36,728 bases of DNA from JAJTYI01 sp964420145 (GCA_964420145.1 CAYQRB010000005.1:1-36728), one strand, 5' to 3'. Shown: positions 17,567 to 25,906, numbered from the stretch's first letter. The notes: generated from the sequence alone by a model not told the origin. Numbers and translations: made by a program.

Positions 17567-17587
17567 ATGCCTATCCGATAGTATAAT
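17559..17587 (+). promoter_or_regulatory. Promoter of the membrane protein gene at 17616
   Basis: TTGTAA, 17-nt spacer, TATAAT (17582-17587). The predicted start site near 17594 leaves a leader of about 22 nt without a well-placed Shine-Dalgarno sequence. Confidence 0.65.
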
Positions 17588-17615
17588 CAAGGGGTAAGTT
17601 TATTATCTTTATAAA

Positions 17616-18917
17616 ATGCAAAATAAAACCAGGTCGTTTTTTCAGTATTTCTTTATGACTATTGCGGTTGCGTTTGGAGTGACGGGACTCTATACCTTTA
17701 TGGCATGGAACAGGATGACAACACCTGATATTTATATACAGGCGTTAGAGAGCTCTGGGGTATACAGAGAGGTAACGAATATAATAGAAGCACAGGTAAC
17801 ATACTACTTAAAGGTACAGGGGAAAGGCTTGGTTGAGACAATCGTAAGACAAGAAGCAGAAGAAGGGGATAGTGAAAACAGGTTTTTAGACAGAAACCTT
17901 ATAGTGTGGACATTAAATACTGTTATAGATAATCGAGCAGATCGTGTTGTCTCTGCTTTGTCTGAAAAAATCGGACTAGAAGAAAATATACAAGGGGTGA
18001 CCGAGTCTGCACTCACCAAAAGTCTTGGTTGGGTGAGAGGCGAGGTTCAAGCTCCTCAGGTTTTGGTATCAATTCCTACGGTAGAGCAAGTGCAAAGTAT
18101 TAGCGAAAATGGATTAGCCAAGGACGGTCTTGTAGGAATTGCCTTTAATGCGTTTGGTTTTAGTGAGTTACCACAATGTTCTAATAGTACCGACGAAAAA
18201 GAAGTTTTGAGACAAATAGCCTCTGGAGACTTTATGAATATAAAATGTATTACCGATAGAGTTACTCCAGCCCTTAATGAAAGAATAGGTTCTTCGATTC
18301 CAAAAGAATCTCTGATTAGAGTAGAAACTCAAATAAACGAAAGATTCGATCTATATAAACTAGATACACTTTTTCAGGGGGTAAGTAATTTTGTTTTAAA
18401 TATAAGTCAGCTTAAAGAAAATGTTGTACAACACCGCGATACAATACATTTGATTAGGACGGTTTCTCTTTGGATGATTGTCATATCATTAACCTCTAGT
18501 ATTGGAGCATATGTATTTTCTCCCAAACGAACTTTGAAGATATTTATGTATATTGGATTGACTATTGGTGTGTTTTTAAGTATTACGGGATCAGTTTTGA
18601 ATATGATTATAAATAACAGGATTACTGGTTCAATCGACCTATCTTCTCTATCTTTTAATTCTGAGGCAATTTCTTTAGCTCAGGCTACATTATTAAGTAA
18701 AAGTCTAGAATCAACATTGATTTATATCGGGGATCATGTACATGATTATGTAGTAGAAACAGGGGTTTTGTTTATGCTTGTTTTTGGAATAATGTTACTG
18801 GTAACGATAATTTTAGAAAGAGGTGGAAAAAAGAAGATTTTGAAATGGTATCAAAATATGGAAGAAGAAGTAAAAAGTAGATATCAGAAGCAAGCTATTT
18901 CAGAGAAACATAACTAA
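17616..18917 (+). CDS. Membrane protein of unknown function, four predicted helices
   Basis: The 433-residue protein has one N-terminal membrane helix (about 12-31), a long soluble middle (about 35-280) rich in charged helical sequence, and three C-terminal helices (about 283-303, 310-333, 385-406) ending in a basic cytoplasmic tail. With two helix groups flanking a large domain, that domain should be outside the cell. It contains two Cys close together (SELPQCSNST and NIKCITDRV) that could form a disulfide. I do not recognise the family. It has its own promoter with an operator-like repeat, so it seems independently regulated. It is convergent with serS. Confidence 0.75.
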   Translation: MQNKTRSFFQYFFMTIAVAFGVTGLYTFMAWNRMTTPDIYIQALESSGVYREVTNIIEAQVTYYLKVQGKGLVETIVRQEAEEGDSENRFLDRNLIVWTLNTVIDNRADRVVSALSEKIGLEENIQGVTESALTKSLGWVRGEVQAPQVLVSIPTVEQVQSISENGLAKDGLVGIAFNAFGFSELPQCSNSTDEKEVLRQIASGDFMNIKCITDRVTPALNERIGSSIPKESLIRVETQINERFDLYKLDTLFQGVSNFVLNISQLKENVVQHRDTIHLIRTVSLWMIVISLTSSIGAYVFSPKRTLKIFMYIGLTIGVFLSITGSVLNMIINNRITGSIDLSSLSFNSEAISLAQATLLSKSLESTLIYIGDHVHDYVVETGVLFMLVFGIMLLVTIILERGGKKKILKWYQNMEEEVKSRYQKQAISEKHN

Positions 18918-18965
18918 CCAACGGTCAGGTTTTTAAATTAACTAAAATTCCTCTATAGAGTAGTT

Positions 18966-20228
18966 TTATCTATTACTGGTTATTTTATCCTTCCCCATAA
19001 AAGGTCTGAGTACTTCTGGAATTGTGATAGATCCATCTTTTTGTTGGAAGTTTTCTATAATAGCAATAGGGATTCTAGAAGTAACTAGTGCTGTTCCGTT
19101 TAGCATATGTAGATACTTGTTCCCGCTATCTGTTTTAACTTTAATATTAAGGTTTCTAGCCTGGAAATCGTCTGTATTTGAGGTTGAAGTGATTTCTCCA
19201 TAATCGTTTCTACCCGGCATCCATGCTTCTAGATCGTATTTTCTTGATGCAATAGCACCTAAATCTCCACTACACATTTCCAGGACACGGTAGGGAATTC
19301 CTAGTGCTTGTGTTAGCTGTTCTTCTACTTTTAAGATTTCTTTATGCATAACCTCAGACTGCTCTGGAAGGCAATATACAAACATTTCCAACTTAGTGAA
19401 CTGGTGTACCCGATATAGGCCTTTGGAGTATTTACCATATGCTCCCGCCTCTTTTCTAAAACAATGTGAAACCGCAGCGTATTTTAGGGGAAGCTTGTCA
19501 GAAGGGATTACCTCATCCGCATGCATACCTGCCATAGTAACTTCAGCTGTGGCAATAAGACCTAGATCTTCTCCTTCGATTTCATAAATTTGTGCCTCAT
19601 CACCTTTTGGAGAATATCCTGTTCCCAGATAAAACCTAGACTTAGCAAGATCGGGGGTTATAACCAATGTAAAACCCCTTTCTTCAAGAAAGTTAATACC
19701 AAACTGTAGTAATGCTAGTTCTAGTCGTACTGCATCATTTTTCAAAAAATAAAACTGTGAACCGGTTACTTTTGCTCCTGTATCAAAATCGATCATGTCA
19801 TGTAATCTACCTAGTTCTAAGTGGTCTTTTGGTGTAAAGTCAAATTTTGGAATATCTCCAACTTTGCGTAACTCTATATTATCTTTTTCACTGCTTCCAA
19901 TAGGTACTTCATTACGATGAATATTGGGAATTTGATTGATTAGTTCTATCCACTTTTTTTCAAGGAGAGAGAGTTCTTCTTCCACTTCTTTGGTTTCTTC
20001 TTTAATCTTTTTCCCTTGTTCTCGTACTTCCTCAATCTTGGTAGAGGTCTTTCCCTGTTGTGCGAGAGTGTTTTTTTGTTGATTTAATTCCTCAAGTTTT
20101 GTTTGTAGATGAGATTTTTGTTTATCAACCTCTATCCACTGGTCAACAACTTCTGGGTTTACTCCTCTCTCTAGTGTGTTTTTCTTTATAATTTCTGGGT
20201 TTTGTCTTATTAGTTTGAAGTCCAGCAT
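18966..20228 (-). CDS. serS: Serine--tRNA ligase
   Basis: Class II synthetase charging tRNA-Ser. The 420-residue protein starts with the long antiparallel coiled coil that grips the tRNA-Ser variable arm (about 30-105, Lys/Glu/Gln-rich), followed by the catalytic domain: ITPDLAKSRFYLGTGYSP near motif 1, motif 2 CFRKEAGAYGKYSKGLYRVH, and motif 3 NGTALVTSRIPIAIIENFQ, ending with VPEVLRPFMG-like EVLRPFMGKDKI. Length is normal for bacterial SerRS. Transcription starts far upstream and passes through a T-box leader and a terminator that ends about 18 nt before the ATG; no clear Shine-Dalgarno sequence is present. Charging of tRNA-Ser should therefore control its expression. Confidence 0.96.
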   Translation of the reverse strand: MLDFKLIRQNPEIIKKNTLERGVNPEVVDQWIEVDKQKSHLQTKLEELNQQKNTLAQQGKTSTKIEEVREQGKKIKEETKEVEEELSLLEKKWIELINQIPNIHRNEVPIGSSEKDNIELRKVGDIPKFDFTPKDHLELGRLHDMIDFDTGAKVTGSQFYFLKNDAVRLELALLQFGINFLEERGFTLVITPDLAKSRFYLGTGYSPKGDEAQIYEIEGEDLGLIATAEVTMAGMHADEVIPSDKLPLKYAAVSHCFRKEAGAYGKYSKGLYRVHQFTKLEMFVYCLPEQSEVMHKEILKVEEQLTQALGIPYRVLEMCSGDLGAIASRKYDLEAWMPGRNDYGEITSTSNTDDFQARNLNIKVKTDSGNKYLHMLNGTALVTSRIPIAIIENFQQKDGSITIPEVLRPFMGKDKITSNR

Positions 20229-20245
20229 AATATATAAGTAAAAAA

Positions 20246-20528
20246 TAAAAAAAGCCCTAACATATATCTATATAAATAAATATACATAAGGACTCTTCCT
20301 CTCTGTTTTGTTGGTAAATAATAAACCAACAATATAAAGAGATATGAAATAGCGGTGCCACCTTTGTTCTTTCTTAGACAAGAAAGCGCTTTAGTAAGTA
20401 TTTAGTTTTATGGAATCAGTTGCTCGAGCACCTCCACAGAGGATCAGCTGAACTGTTTTCTTCTTCAAAAGCTATCTCATTGTGGTTCGCGTACAATACT
20501 GGGTAGCTTTTTTCTGTGTTGAAGAATA
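20246..20528 (-). promoter_or_regulatory. T-box riboswitch leader of serS
   Basis: The minus-strand leader holds the T-box core AAGGTGGCACCGC (within 20351-20365). Its UGGC can pair with the GCCA end of uncharged tRNA-Ser, whose discriminator base is G. Just upstream is the hairpin CTTTCTT/AAGAAAG (20369-20386), in the place of Stem III. Further up, AAAAGCTA/TAGCTTTT (20467-20474 with 20504-20511) closes a short Stem I with an internal loop carrying AGUA (20497-20500), as in specifier loops; an AGC Ser codon lies on the opposite strand, but I cannot fix the specifier. Another stem (about 20415-20453) lies between. A terminator follows. Confidence 0.82.
20253..20294 (-). terminator. Regulated terminator of the serS T-box
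   Basis: On the minus strand, 15-nt arms (20280-20294 and 20253-20267) pair with one mismatch and a few G-U pairs, followed by a T7 run (20246-20252), 18 nt before the serS ATG. It should form when tRNA-Ser is charged and be prevented when uncharged tRNA stabilises the antiterminator. Confidence 0.75.
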
Positions 20529-20534
20529 TGCTTA

Positions 20535-20563
20535 ATATTAACAGTCAAATAGACAAGAGTCAA
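20535..20563 (-). promoter_or_regulatory. Promoter of the serS T-box transcript
   Basis: On the minus strand: TTGACT (20563-20558), 17-nt spacer, TAATAT (20540-20535). Predicted start near 20528, giving a leader of about 300 nt. Confidence 0.75.
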
Positions 20564-20620
20564 TCCATATTTAACAAGAGAAGGTTTAGTTTTTAAGGAG
20601 AATTTTAAAAAATAAGTATC

Positions 20621-21418
20621 TCAAGAACACCTAGTACACAAGACTTCTGAGAGTATTTGCTTCTCCTCTTTAAGGATTTCGTAAAGAGGTCTGGTCCAGT
20701 TTAGATTTAGCTTTGATAGGAAGTAGTCGGGTTTAATTTTTCTAATTTCGGGTGCTTTTCTATATCTTGGGTTTAGTACTATCTCGGTACGGGCATTTTT
20801 GCGTATACAATAATAAGCAAGTCCACCTTCTCTTTTTAAGAGGTTGTAGTCTGCATGAGAACTCTCTTTGTTGATTTTGACAAATATTGCAGGTGTTTCT
20901 CCAGTGTTGATAAATGTGAAAAAATACCCTTTGGGAATTGCACATTTCTGCCCTTCTTTTATGTTCACAAAAAAGGCTTCTTCCACAGAGGTGTCAAATT
21001 CAAACTCGTCTTGAGGAGTTTGGTTTTTTTGTAAGATGACGGTTACCTTTCCATAGAGAACTTCTATAATTGTAGTATACATTCCAGGGGTACTAGAGGT
21101 TGGGGTGTAGTAAATATGCGACTTTATATACTCAATACCAAGCAGGCCAGCAGGTAGGTATATTAGATCAAAACTTACCTCTGATTCAGATAAGAAATCA
21201 TCATCGTTACTATAAAGAGTGTTGTACTCGTTATAAACTTGCTCGGGATAACTTAGTGATTTATTTAATAGGGTGGGGAGCAAACTTAAAAGACTTACTG
21301 TTTGTGGTTGCTCGCTCACAATATCTCCCGACATAAGCAGAGTATTGTTTTTCGTGTCAAAACTTATTGCTAAGTTGCAATTACTAAGCAAGTTAACCAT
21401 TTGCAATAATGTTTTCAA
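20621..21418 (-). CDS. Cupin-type glucose-6-phosphate isomerase homologue lacking metal ligands
   Basis: The region 85-220 aligns in order with archaeal cupin phosphoglucose isomerase: LPAGLLGIEYIKSH, a strand ending EVLYGKVTVILQ, IPKGYFFTFINTGETPAIFV, HADYNLLKREGGLAYYCI and VLNPRY. The His/Glu ligands expected in GHYH, AEVY and WAHR are replaced here (SHIYY, TIIEV, YFFTF), so the usual metal site is probably absent. Residues 1-80 and the tail, which ends CTRCS, are extra. The first start is TTG at 21418, about 6 nt from the predicted transcript start; ATG at 21400 is the alternative. A strong promoter overlapping a palindrome precedes it. Ligand binding rather than isomerase activity is inferred. 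Confidence 0.6.
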   Translation of the reverse strand: MKTLLQMVNLLSNCNLAISFDTKNNTLLMSGDIVSEQPQTVSLLSLLPTLLNKSLSYPEQVYNEYNTLYSNDDDFLSESEVSFDLIYLPAGLLGIEYIKSHIYYTPTSSTPGMYTTIIEVLYGKVTVILQKNQTPQDEFEFDTSVEEAFFVNIKEGQKCAIPKGYFFTFINTGETPAIFVKINKESSHADYNLLKREGGLAYYCIRKNARTEIVLNPRYRKAPEIRKIKPDYFLSKLNLNWTRPLYEILKEEKQILSEVLCTRCS

Positions 21419-21430
21419 ATGAAGATAACC

Positions 21431-21460
21431 ATTATATGGCTATTTGAAGATTGTTGTCAA
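21431..21460 (-). promoter_or_regulatory. Strong promoter of the cupin gene
   Basis: On the minus strand: consensus TTGACA (21460-21455), 18-nt spacer, consensus TATAAT (21436-21431). The -10 box ends 12 nt before the TTG start, so the message would have almost no leader. Confidence 0.75.
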
Positions 21461-21473
21461 ATAATATTGACAA
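21454..21473. promoter_or_regulatory. Palindromic operator candidate TTGTCAA-N6-TTGACAA
   Basis: A perfect 7-bp inverted repeat with a 6-nt AT spacer that covers the -35 box of the cupin gene promoter. A dimeric repressor bound here would block it. The regulator is unknown. Confidence 0.5.
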
Positions 21474-21536
21474 TACATTCTATATGTAGCATAAAAAACG
21501 AAGATATAGGTGTGCGGAATAACCGATATCAGAAAA

Positions 21537-21566
21537 TAAAGATATTTCTAAATTTGTGGATATCTT
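21537..21566 (-). terminator. Weak AT-rich hairpin after dnaJ
   Basis: AAAGATAT and ATATCTTT form an 8-bp stem with a 14-nt loop, roughly 30 nt beyond the dnaJ stop; on the minus strand it is followed by ATTTTC. A plausible but weak dnaJ terminator. Confidence 0.35.
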
Positions 21567-21596
21567 TTATATTTATAAAAATTTTTTGAGATTTTA

Positions 21597-22688
21597 TTAT
21601 TTACTTTTTGCCAGCTGTTCCCAGAGTTTCTCTTGTTCCTTATTTAATTTTGTAGGAATTATAACTTGTACTTTGACATACTGATCTCCGTTTCCTTTTC
21701 CTCGAAATTTAGGAGCACCAAGCCCAGACATTTTTAAAACAGTTTCCGGTTGGGTTCCAGGCGGAATAGTTAGTTCTCGTTCTCCATGTACTGTAGGGAT
21801 AGTAGCTTTTGTTCCCAGAGTAGCTGTGTATGCTTGTATTTCTACCTCAAGATAAATATCATCTCCTCTTCTTTCGAACTTGTCATGTGATTTAATTTCA
21901 ATATTTATAAACAAGTCTCCGTATGCCCCGCCTTTAACACCTGAGTTTCCACGACCTTGAAACCTTAGGGTAACTCCATCAGGTATTCCCTGTGGGATTT
22001 TAACCTTAAAAGAGGTTGTTTCTGATTGGATCCCGTTCCCCTGACAATCGGGGCATTTATTTTTAATAATTTTTCCTTCTCCTCTACACTCTGGACAAAC
22101 GGATACGGTTTGGAAGTTACCTAAAAATGTCTGCTGAGTGCGACGCACTTGTCCTTGTCCTTTACAAGTAGGGCAGGTCTGTGCAGAGCTTCCTTTGGCT
22201 GCACCGCTCCCAGAGCATGATTTACAGGTATTTTTACGAGTATATTCTATTGTCTTTTCTCCCCCAAAAACCGCTTCCATAAAGTCGATCTTTAGCGTAG
22301 CTTCAATATCAGATCCCTTGCGAACTCCACTATTGCTGTGACTTGGTCTTCCTCCAAATCCTGCAAAACTTCCTCCAAAAAATTGCTCAAAAATATCACC
22401 AAAACCAGAAAAATCATTAAAATCATAACTTCCTCCACTAAAGTCATATCCACCACCTCCAAAACCCTGTGTTCCTGCGTGTCCATACTGATCATAAGCA
22501 GATTTTTTCTGATCATCTGAAAGTACTTCATATGCTTCTTGTACTTCTTTGAATTTAGTTTCTGCATCTGTGGATTTGTTACGGTCAGGGTGATACTCTT
22601 TTGCCATACGGCGATAGGCGCTTTTTATCTCTTGCTTAGATGCGCCTTTTTTTAAACCTAATATTTCGTAATAGTCTCTTCTTTCCAT
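21597..22688 (-). CDS. dnaJ: Chaperone DnaJ
   Basis: Hsp40 co-chaperone that delivers unfolded proteins to DnaK and stimulates its ATPase. The 363-residue type I DnaJ has a J domain (1-70) with HPD at 33-35, a Gly/Phe-rich linker (about 72-120), and four CxxCxGxG zinc repeats with Cys at 155/158, 172/175, 198/201 and 212/215, followed by the C-terminal substrate domains. Length and domain order are normal. dnaK and grpE are not adjacent, and I see no CIRCE element upstream. It is divergent from infB across a short gap. Confidence 0.96.
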   Translation of the reverse strand: MERRDYYEILGLKKGASKQEIKSAYRRMAKEYHPDRNKSTDAETKFKEVQEAYEVLSDDQKKSAYDQYGHAGTQGFGGGGYDFSGGSYDFNDFSGFGDIFEQFFGGSFAGFGGRPSHSNSGVRKGSDIEATLKIDFMEAVFGGEKTIEYTRKNTCKSCSGSGAAKGSSAQTCPTCKGQGQVRRTQQTFLGNFQTVSVCPECRGEGKIIKNKCPDCQGNGIQSETTSFKVKIPQGIPDGVTLRFQGRGNSGVKGGAYGDLFINIEIKSHDKFERRGDDIYLEVEIQAYTATLGTKATIPTVHGERELTIPPGTQPETVLKMSGLGAPKFRGKGNGDQYVKVQVIIPTKLNKEQEKLWEQLAKSK

Positions 22689-22794
22689 ATTTAGCAGTTA
22701 GTGAATTTGAATGCTAATTATTATACCAGAAAGAAAAACTTTATATTTCTAGTATGGGGGTAAAAGTTTTACCCATAAGGTTAATTATGTTAAA

Positions 22795-24394
22795 ATGCCT
22801 ATTATTACTAATTTCCCATATCTTGAAACGGAAGAAAAAAGTACAAAAAAAATACGATATTGGTCGGACTCCGATAATTGCGGTGATGGGTCATGTTAAT
22901 CACGGGAAGACTTCTTTACTTGATGTGATCAGAAAGACCAAAGTTGCAGATACAGAAGCTGGCGGTATTACACAAAACACACGAGCTCATCAAATAGATT
23001 ATGATGGTTATAAATTGACTTTTATAGATACTCCTGGCCATGAGGCTTTTTCTGAAATGAGATCTAGGGGTGCAAATGTAACAGATATTGTATTACTTGT
23101 GGTAGCAGTAGATGATGGTGTTCAACCACAGACTAAAGAATCTATTGATTTTGCTAAAAAAGCAGGAGTTCCTGTAGTGGTTGCGATTAACAAAATAGAT
23201 ATAACTGGGAAAACACCAGATAAACTCAAACAAGAGTTAACAAGCGCAGGTTTGATGTTGGAGGAATATGGTGGAGATGTACTAGTTACTGAAGTATCGG
23301 CTAGGAAAGAAATCAATATAGACGGTTTGCTTGATAACCTACTTCTTGTCGCAGAACTCCATAACCTTAAAAAGCAAAATCCTCCAGAGGGTACGGTAGC
23401 ACAAGGGTTTGTTCTTGAATCCAATTTAGACAAAAACCTTGGTCCTGTCGCACTTGTCGTTATACAGTCAGGTATTATTGAAAACCGAAATTATTTAGTT
23501 CATAATGGCAAAATAGACAGAGTTAGGACCCTTTTAGATGAAAATCAAAACAAGCTCGATCTTGCACAAGAAGGGGATCCTGTATGGGTGACGGGATTAA
23601 AAGATGTACTTGGTACAGGAGAAATACTGATGTTCTATAAGGAAGAAAAACAAGCAAAGCTACATATAAATAAAAATCCCATACCTTCCTCACCTGTTAT
23701 TTTAAATGAAGAAAATCTGGAGCAGGAAATAAATGCAGACGAAGATTTACTTGCCTCACTAATAAGCTCTGCCAAAACAGAAGAAGAAATTAAATATCTA
23801 AATGTTGTGTTAAAAACCTCTACCGCAGGTACTATGGAGGCTGTTACAGAACAGCTAGAAAATCTTGATAGCGAGAAAGTAAAAGTAAAGGTGATTCTAT
23901 CTGGAGTTGGAAAAATTTCTGAAAAAGATATTAAGTCTGCAAAGGCGGCACACGGGATTGTTATAGGATTTCAGGTTGAGCCAGAGAAATCAATTAGTGA
24001 TATTGCCGAAAAAGAGAGAGTATTGTTAAAAAACTATGAAGTGATTTACGAAATGCTTGATGAGTTAGGTGAGGTGCTTGATTCTATGGAAGAGCCAGTA
24101 TATGAGGAGATAGAAGTGGCAAAAGCTAGGGTAAAACAGGTTTTTGTCTTATCCAATACAAAACAGGTTGCAGGGTGTATTGTGGAGAAAGGAAATGTAG
24201 TTAAGGGGTATAAAATCTATGTTTTAAGAGAAGGAGTTAGATTAGAAGATGAAGCAAAGATAGTGGGACTTAAAAAGTTAAAAAATGAAGTTAAGGAAGT
24301 AAAAAAAGGAGAAGAATGTGGAATTATGCTTGACCCAAATATTGAAATTAAAGAAAATGATGAGATTGTTTGTTATAAACAGGAGCGGGCTTAA
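22795..24394 (+). CDS. infB: Translation initiation factor IF-2, with an apparent +1 frame break
   Basis: GTPase that places initiator tRNA on the ribosome. From about 22853 the protein is clear: GHVNHGKTS (G1, normally GHVDHGKT), GGITQNTRAHQ (switch I, normally TQHIGAY), DTPGHEAF, NKIDITG, then domains II-IV. The unbroken frame back to ATG 22754 gives an odd hydrophobic N-terminus (MLKCLLLLISHIL). ATG 22795, in another frame, reads MPIITNFPYLETEEKSTKK, a more IF-2-like start, and would join the G domain if one A of the A8 run at 22845-22852 were skipped. Only about 535 residues, so the long N-terminal region of many bacteria is absent. Confidence 0.9.
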
Positions 24395-24446
24395 CTACTA
24401 TAATAATCTTGCAAGGATTGTCTAAATAATTGGTTTTTGTATTCAG

Positions 24447-25214
24447 ATGTCTCTTAAAGAGCTTTTATTAAAACTTAAACTGAATTTTTCTGCTATTACC
24501 CTGTTAATGGGTATAAACATATTACTTTTTGTATTTAGTTTTCTTCTTTCTGGACTATATGGGCAAACAGCAATTTTGAGGTTACTAGGGGCTGAATATA
24601 TTCCTGATATTTTATCTGGGCAAGTATGGAGGTTGGTAACAGCATCTTTTCTACATGCTGGTCTTTTTCATTTGGTTCTCAATATGTGGGCTTTATACCA
24701 ACTAGGTGGTGCAATAGAAACCTTTTATGGAAATAAAAAAATAATTATAGTATATGTTTTGACTGGGATTACTGGATCATTGTTTAGCGCTGGATACACG
24801 CTGTTGCAGATATACTCAGGTGGAGGAGAGGGAAGTTTCCCTATCTCGGTAGGTTCTTCTGCTGCAGTTTTTGGCTTTGTAGGATTATTAATAGGTAATA
24901 AATTTAAGAAAAACACTTATTCGCTTAGTATAGATAATTATATAAACACTTCTCAATTATGGTTTTTTGTAGGAATTAATATTTTATTTGGCTTTGGGAT
25001 CAATGTGTTAGGTACTGGTTTTGCAATAAACAACTTTGCACATATTGGTGGATTTGTGGGTGGTTTTATACTTGGTTTATTTTTAGATTTAATAAACACG
25101 ACATATCAAAGTAAATCTAAAAAACATATAGAGACAATACTTTATTATTTTGCATTGGTAACTTTAGCTTTGAGCTTTATAGCTCAGATCTTTTATATTA
25201 TCTTTATAAATTAA
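24447..25214 (+). CDS. Rhomboid family intramembrane serine protease
   Basis: The 255-residue membrane protein has about seven helices. The catalytic dyad is present: S138 in the GxSx motif GSSAAVFGFVG and H199 in NNFAHIGGFVGG. Upstream is the conserved LHAGLFHLVLNMWALYQLG, which supplies the HxxxN oxyanion residues and the L1 loop. It should cut transmembrane segments of other proteins inside the bilayer. It starts 52 nt after infB and ends 17 nt before the adenylate kinase gene, so the three may be co-transcribed. Substrates are unknown; the many single-pass surface proteins nearby are candidates only by context. Confidence 0.9.
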   Translation: MSLKELLLKLKLNFSAITLLMGINILLFVFSFLLSGLYGQTAILRLLGAEYIPDILSGQVWRLVTASFLHAGLFHLVLNMWALYQLGGAIETFYGNKKIIIVYVLTGITGSLFSAGYTLLQIYSGGGEGSFPISVGSSAAVFGFVGLLIGNKFKKNTYSLSIDNYINTSQLWFFVGINILFGFGINVLGTGFAINNFAHIGGFVGGFILGLFLDLINTTYQSKSKKHIETILYYFALVTLALSFIAQIFYIIFIN

Positions 25215-25231
25215 ACTGTTATATAAAACTT

Positions 25232-25816
25232 ATGATTGCAGTAGTTTTTGGAATCCCTGGAGTAGGAAAAACAACCATAGTAAAGGCAGTAGAGGAAAAA
25301 CTTGGACTAGTATATATACATCCAGGAAACATTATGTATGAGATTGCTCTAAGAAAAGGGATTATCCATAATGTAGATGAAATGAGGAAACTCAAACTCT
25401 CTATCCAACAAGAGATACAATCTGAAATGGCAAAAGAAATTGCAGATATGACACAAACACAGCCACAAAATAGCTTTATTATTGATACTCACGCAATCGT
25501 CAAAACTCCACAAGGTTTTTTCCCAGGGTTAAGGAATACATTTTTTGAAGTTATTAAACCGGATATTTATTTAGTAGTCGAGTCTGATCCAGAAGTAATT
25601 TTGAAGAGGAGGCAAGAAGATCAAAGTAGAGTCAGAAACGATGACCATAACCTCAAAGAGATTCTTTTACATATTGATTTGACCAGAGACTATGCTTCTG
25701 CGTATTCGATTTATAGTCAAGCAAACTTCGCAGTTATCGAAAATAAACAAGGAGATATTAATTTTGCTGTAGAAGAGATGTCAGGAATACTCTCAAGATT
25801 TATGGAGACTTTATAA
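25232..25816 (+). CDS. adkA: Archaeal-type adenylate kinase
   Basis: The 194-residue protein matches the archaeal AdkA family rather than bacterial Adk. It has the P-loop GIPGVGKTT (7-15), HPGNIMYEIALRKGII, DEMRKLKLSIQQEIQ, IIDTHAIVKTPQGFFPGLR and VVESDPEVILKRRQED, which follow the archaeal order closely, and lacks the LID domain of bacterial Adk. The predicted reaction is ATP + AMP to 2 ADP. It sits 17 nt behind the rhomboid gene. The family assignment rests on recognition of the VDTHxxVKTPxGxxPGL pattern; nucleotide specificity is not proven. A hairpin follows at 25886-25906. Confidence 0.85.
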   Translation: MIAVVFGIPGVGKTTIVKAVEEKLGLVYIHPGNIMYEIALRKGIIHNVDEMRKLKLSIQQEIQSEMAKEIADMTQTQPQNSFIIDTHAIVKTPQGFFPGLRNTFFEVIKPDIYLVVESDPEVILKRRQEDQSRVRNDDHNLKEILLHIDLTRDYASAYSIYSQANFAVIENKQGDINFAVEEMSGILSRFMETL

Positions 25817-25885
25817 GGATATTTATAAATCCAGATAAATACAGAAATAATATCCAAACAGGTACTATCCAAAAAAATATAGATG

Positions 25886-25906
25886 TAACAATAGCTGTTA
25901 TTGTTA
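25886..25906. terminator. Hairpin between convergent adenylate kinase and EamA genes
   Basis: TAACAATA/TATTGTTA, a perfect 8-bp stem with a 5-nt loop, 70 nt after the kinase stop and 51 nt from the EamA stop. It could end transcription from either side; the U-tract is poor. Confidence 0.4.

Noticed and set aside
21538..21580. Small RNA gene between the cupin gene and dnaJ
   Set aside because: Only one AT-rich hairpin in terminator position and no promoter facing it.
22754..22852. ATG 22754 as the infB start
   Set aside because: The resulting 30-residue N-terminus is hydrophobic and unlike IF-2; the other-frame ATG at 22795 gives a natural start after one-base correction.
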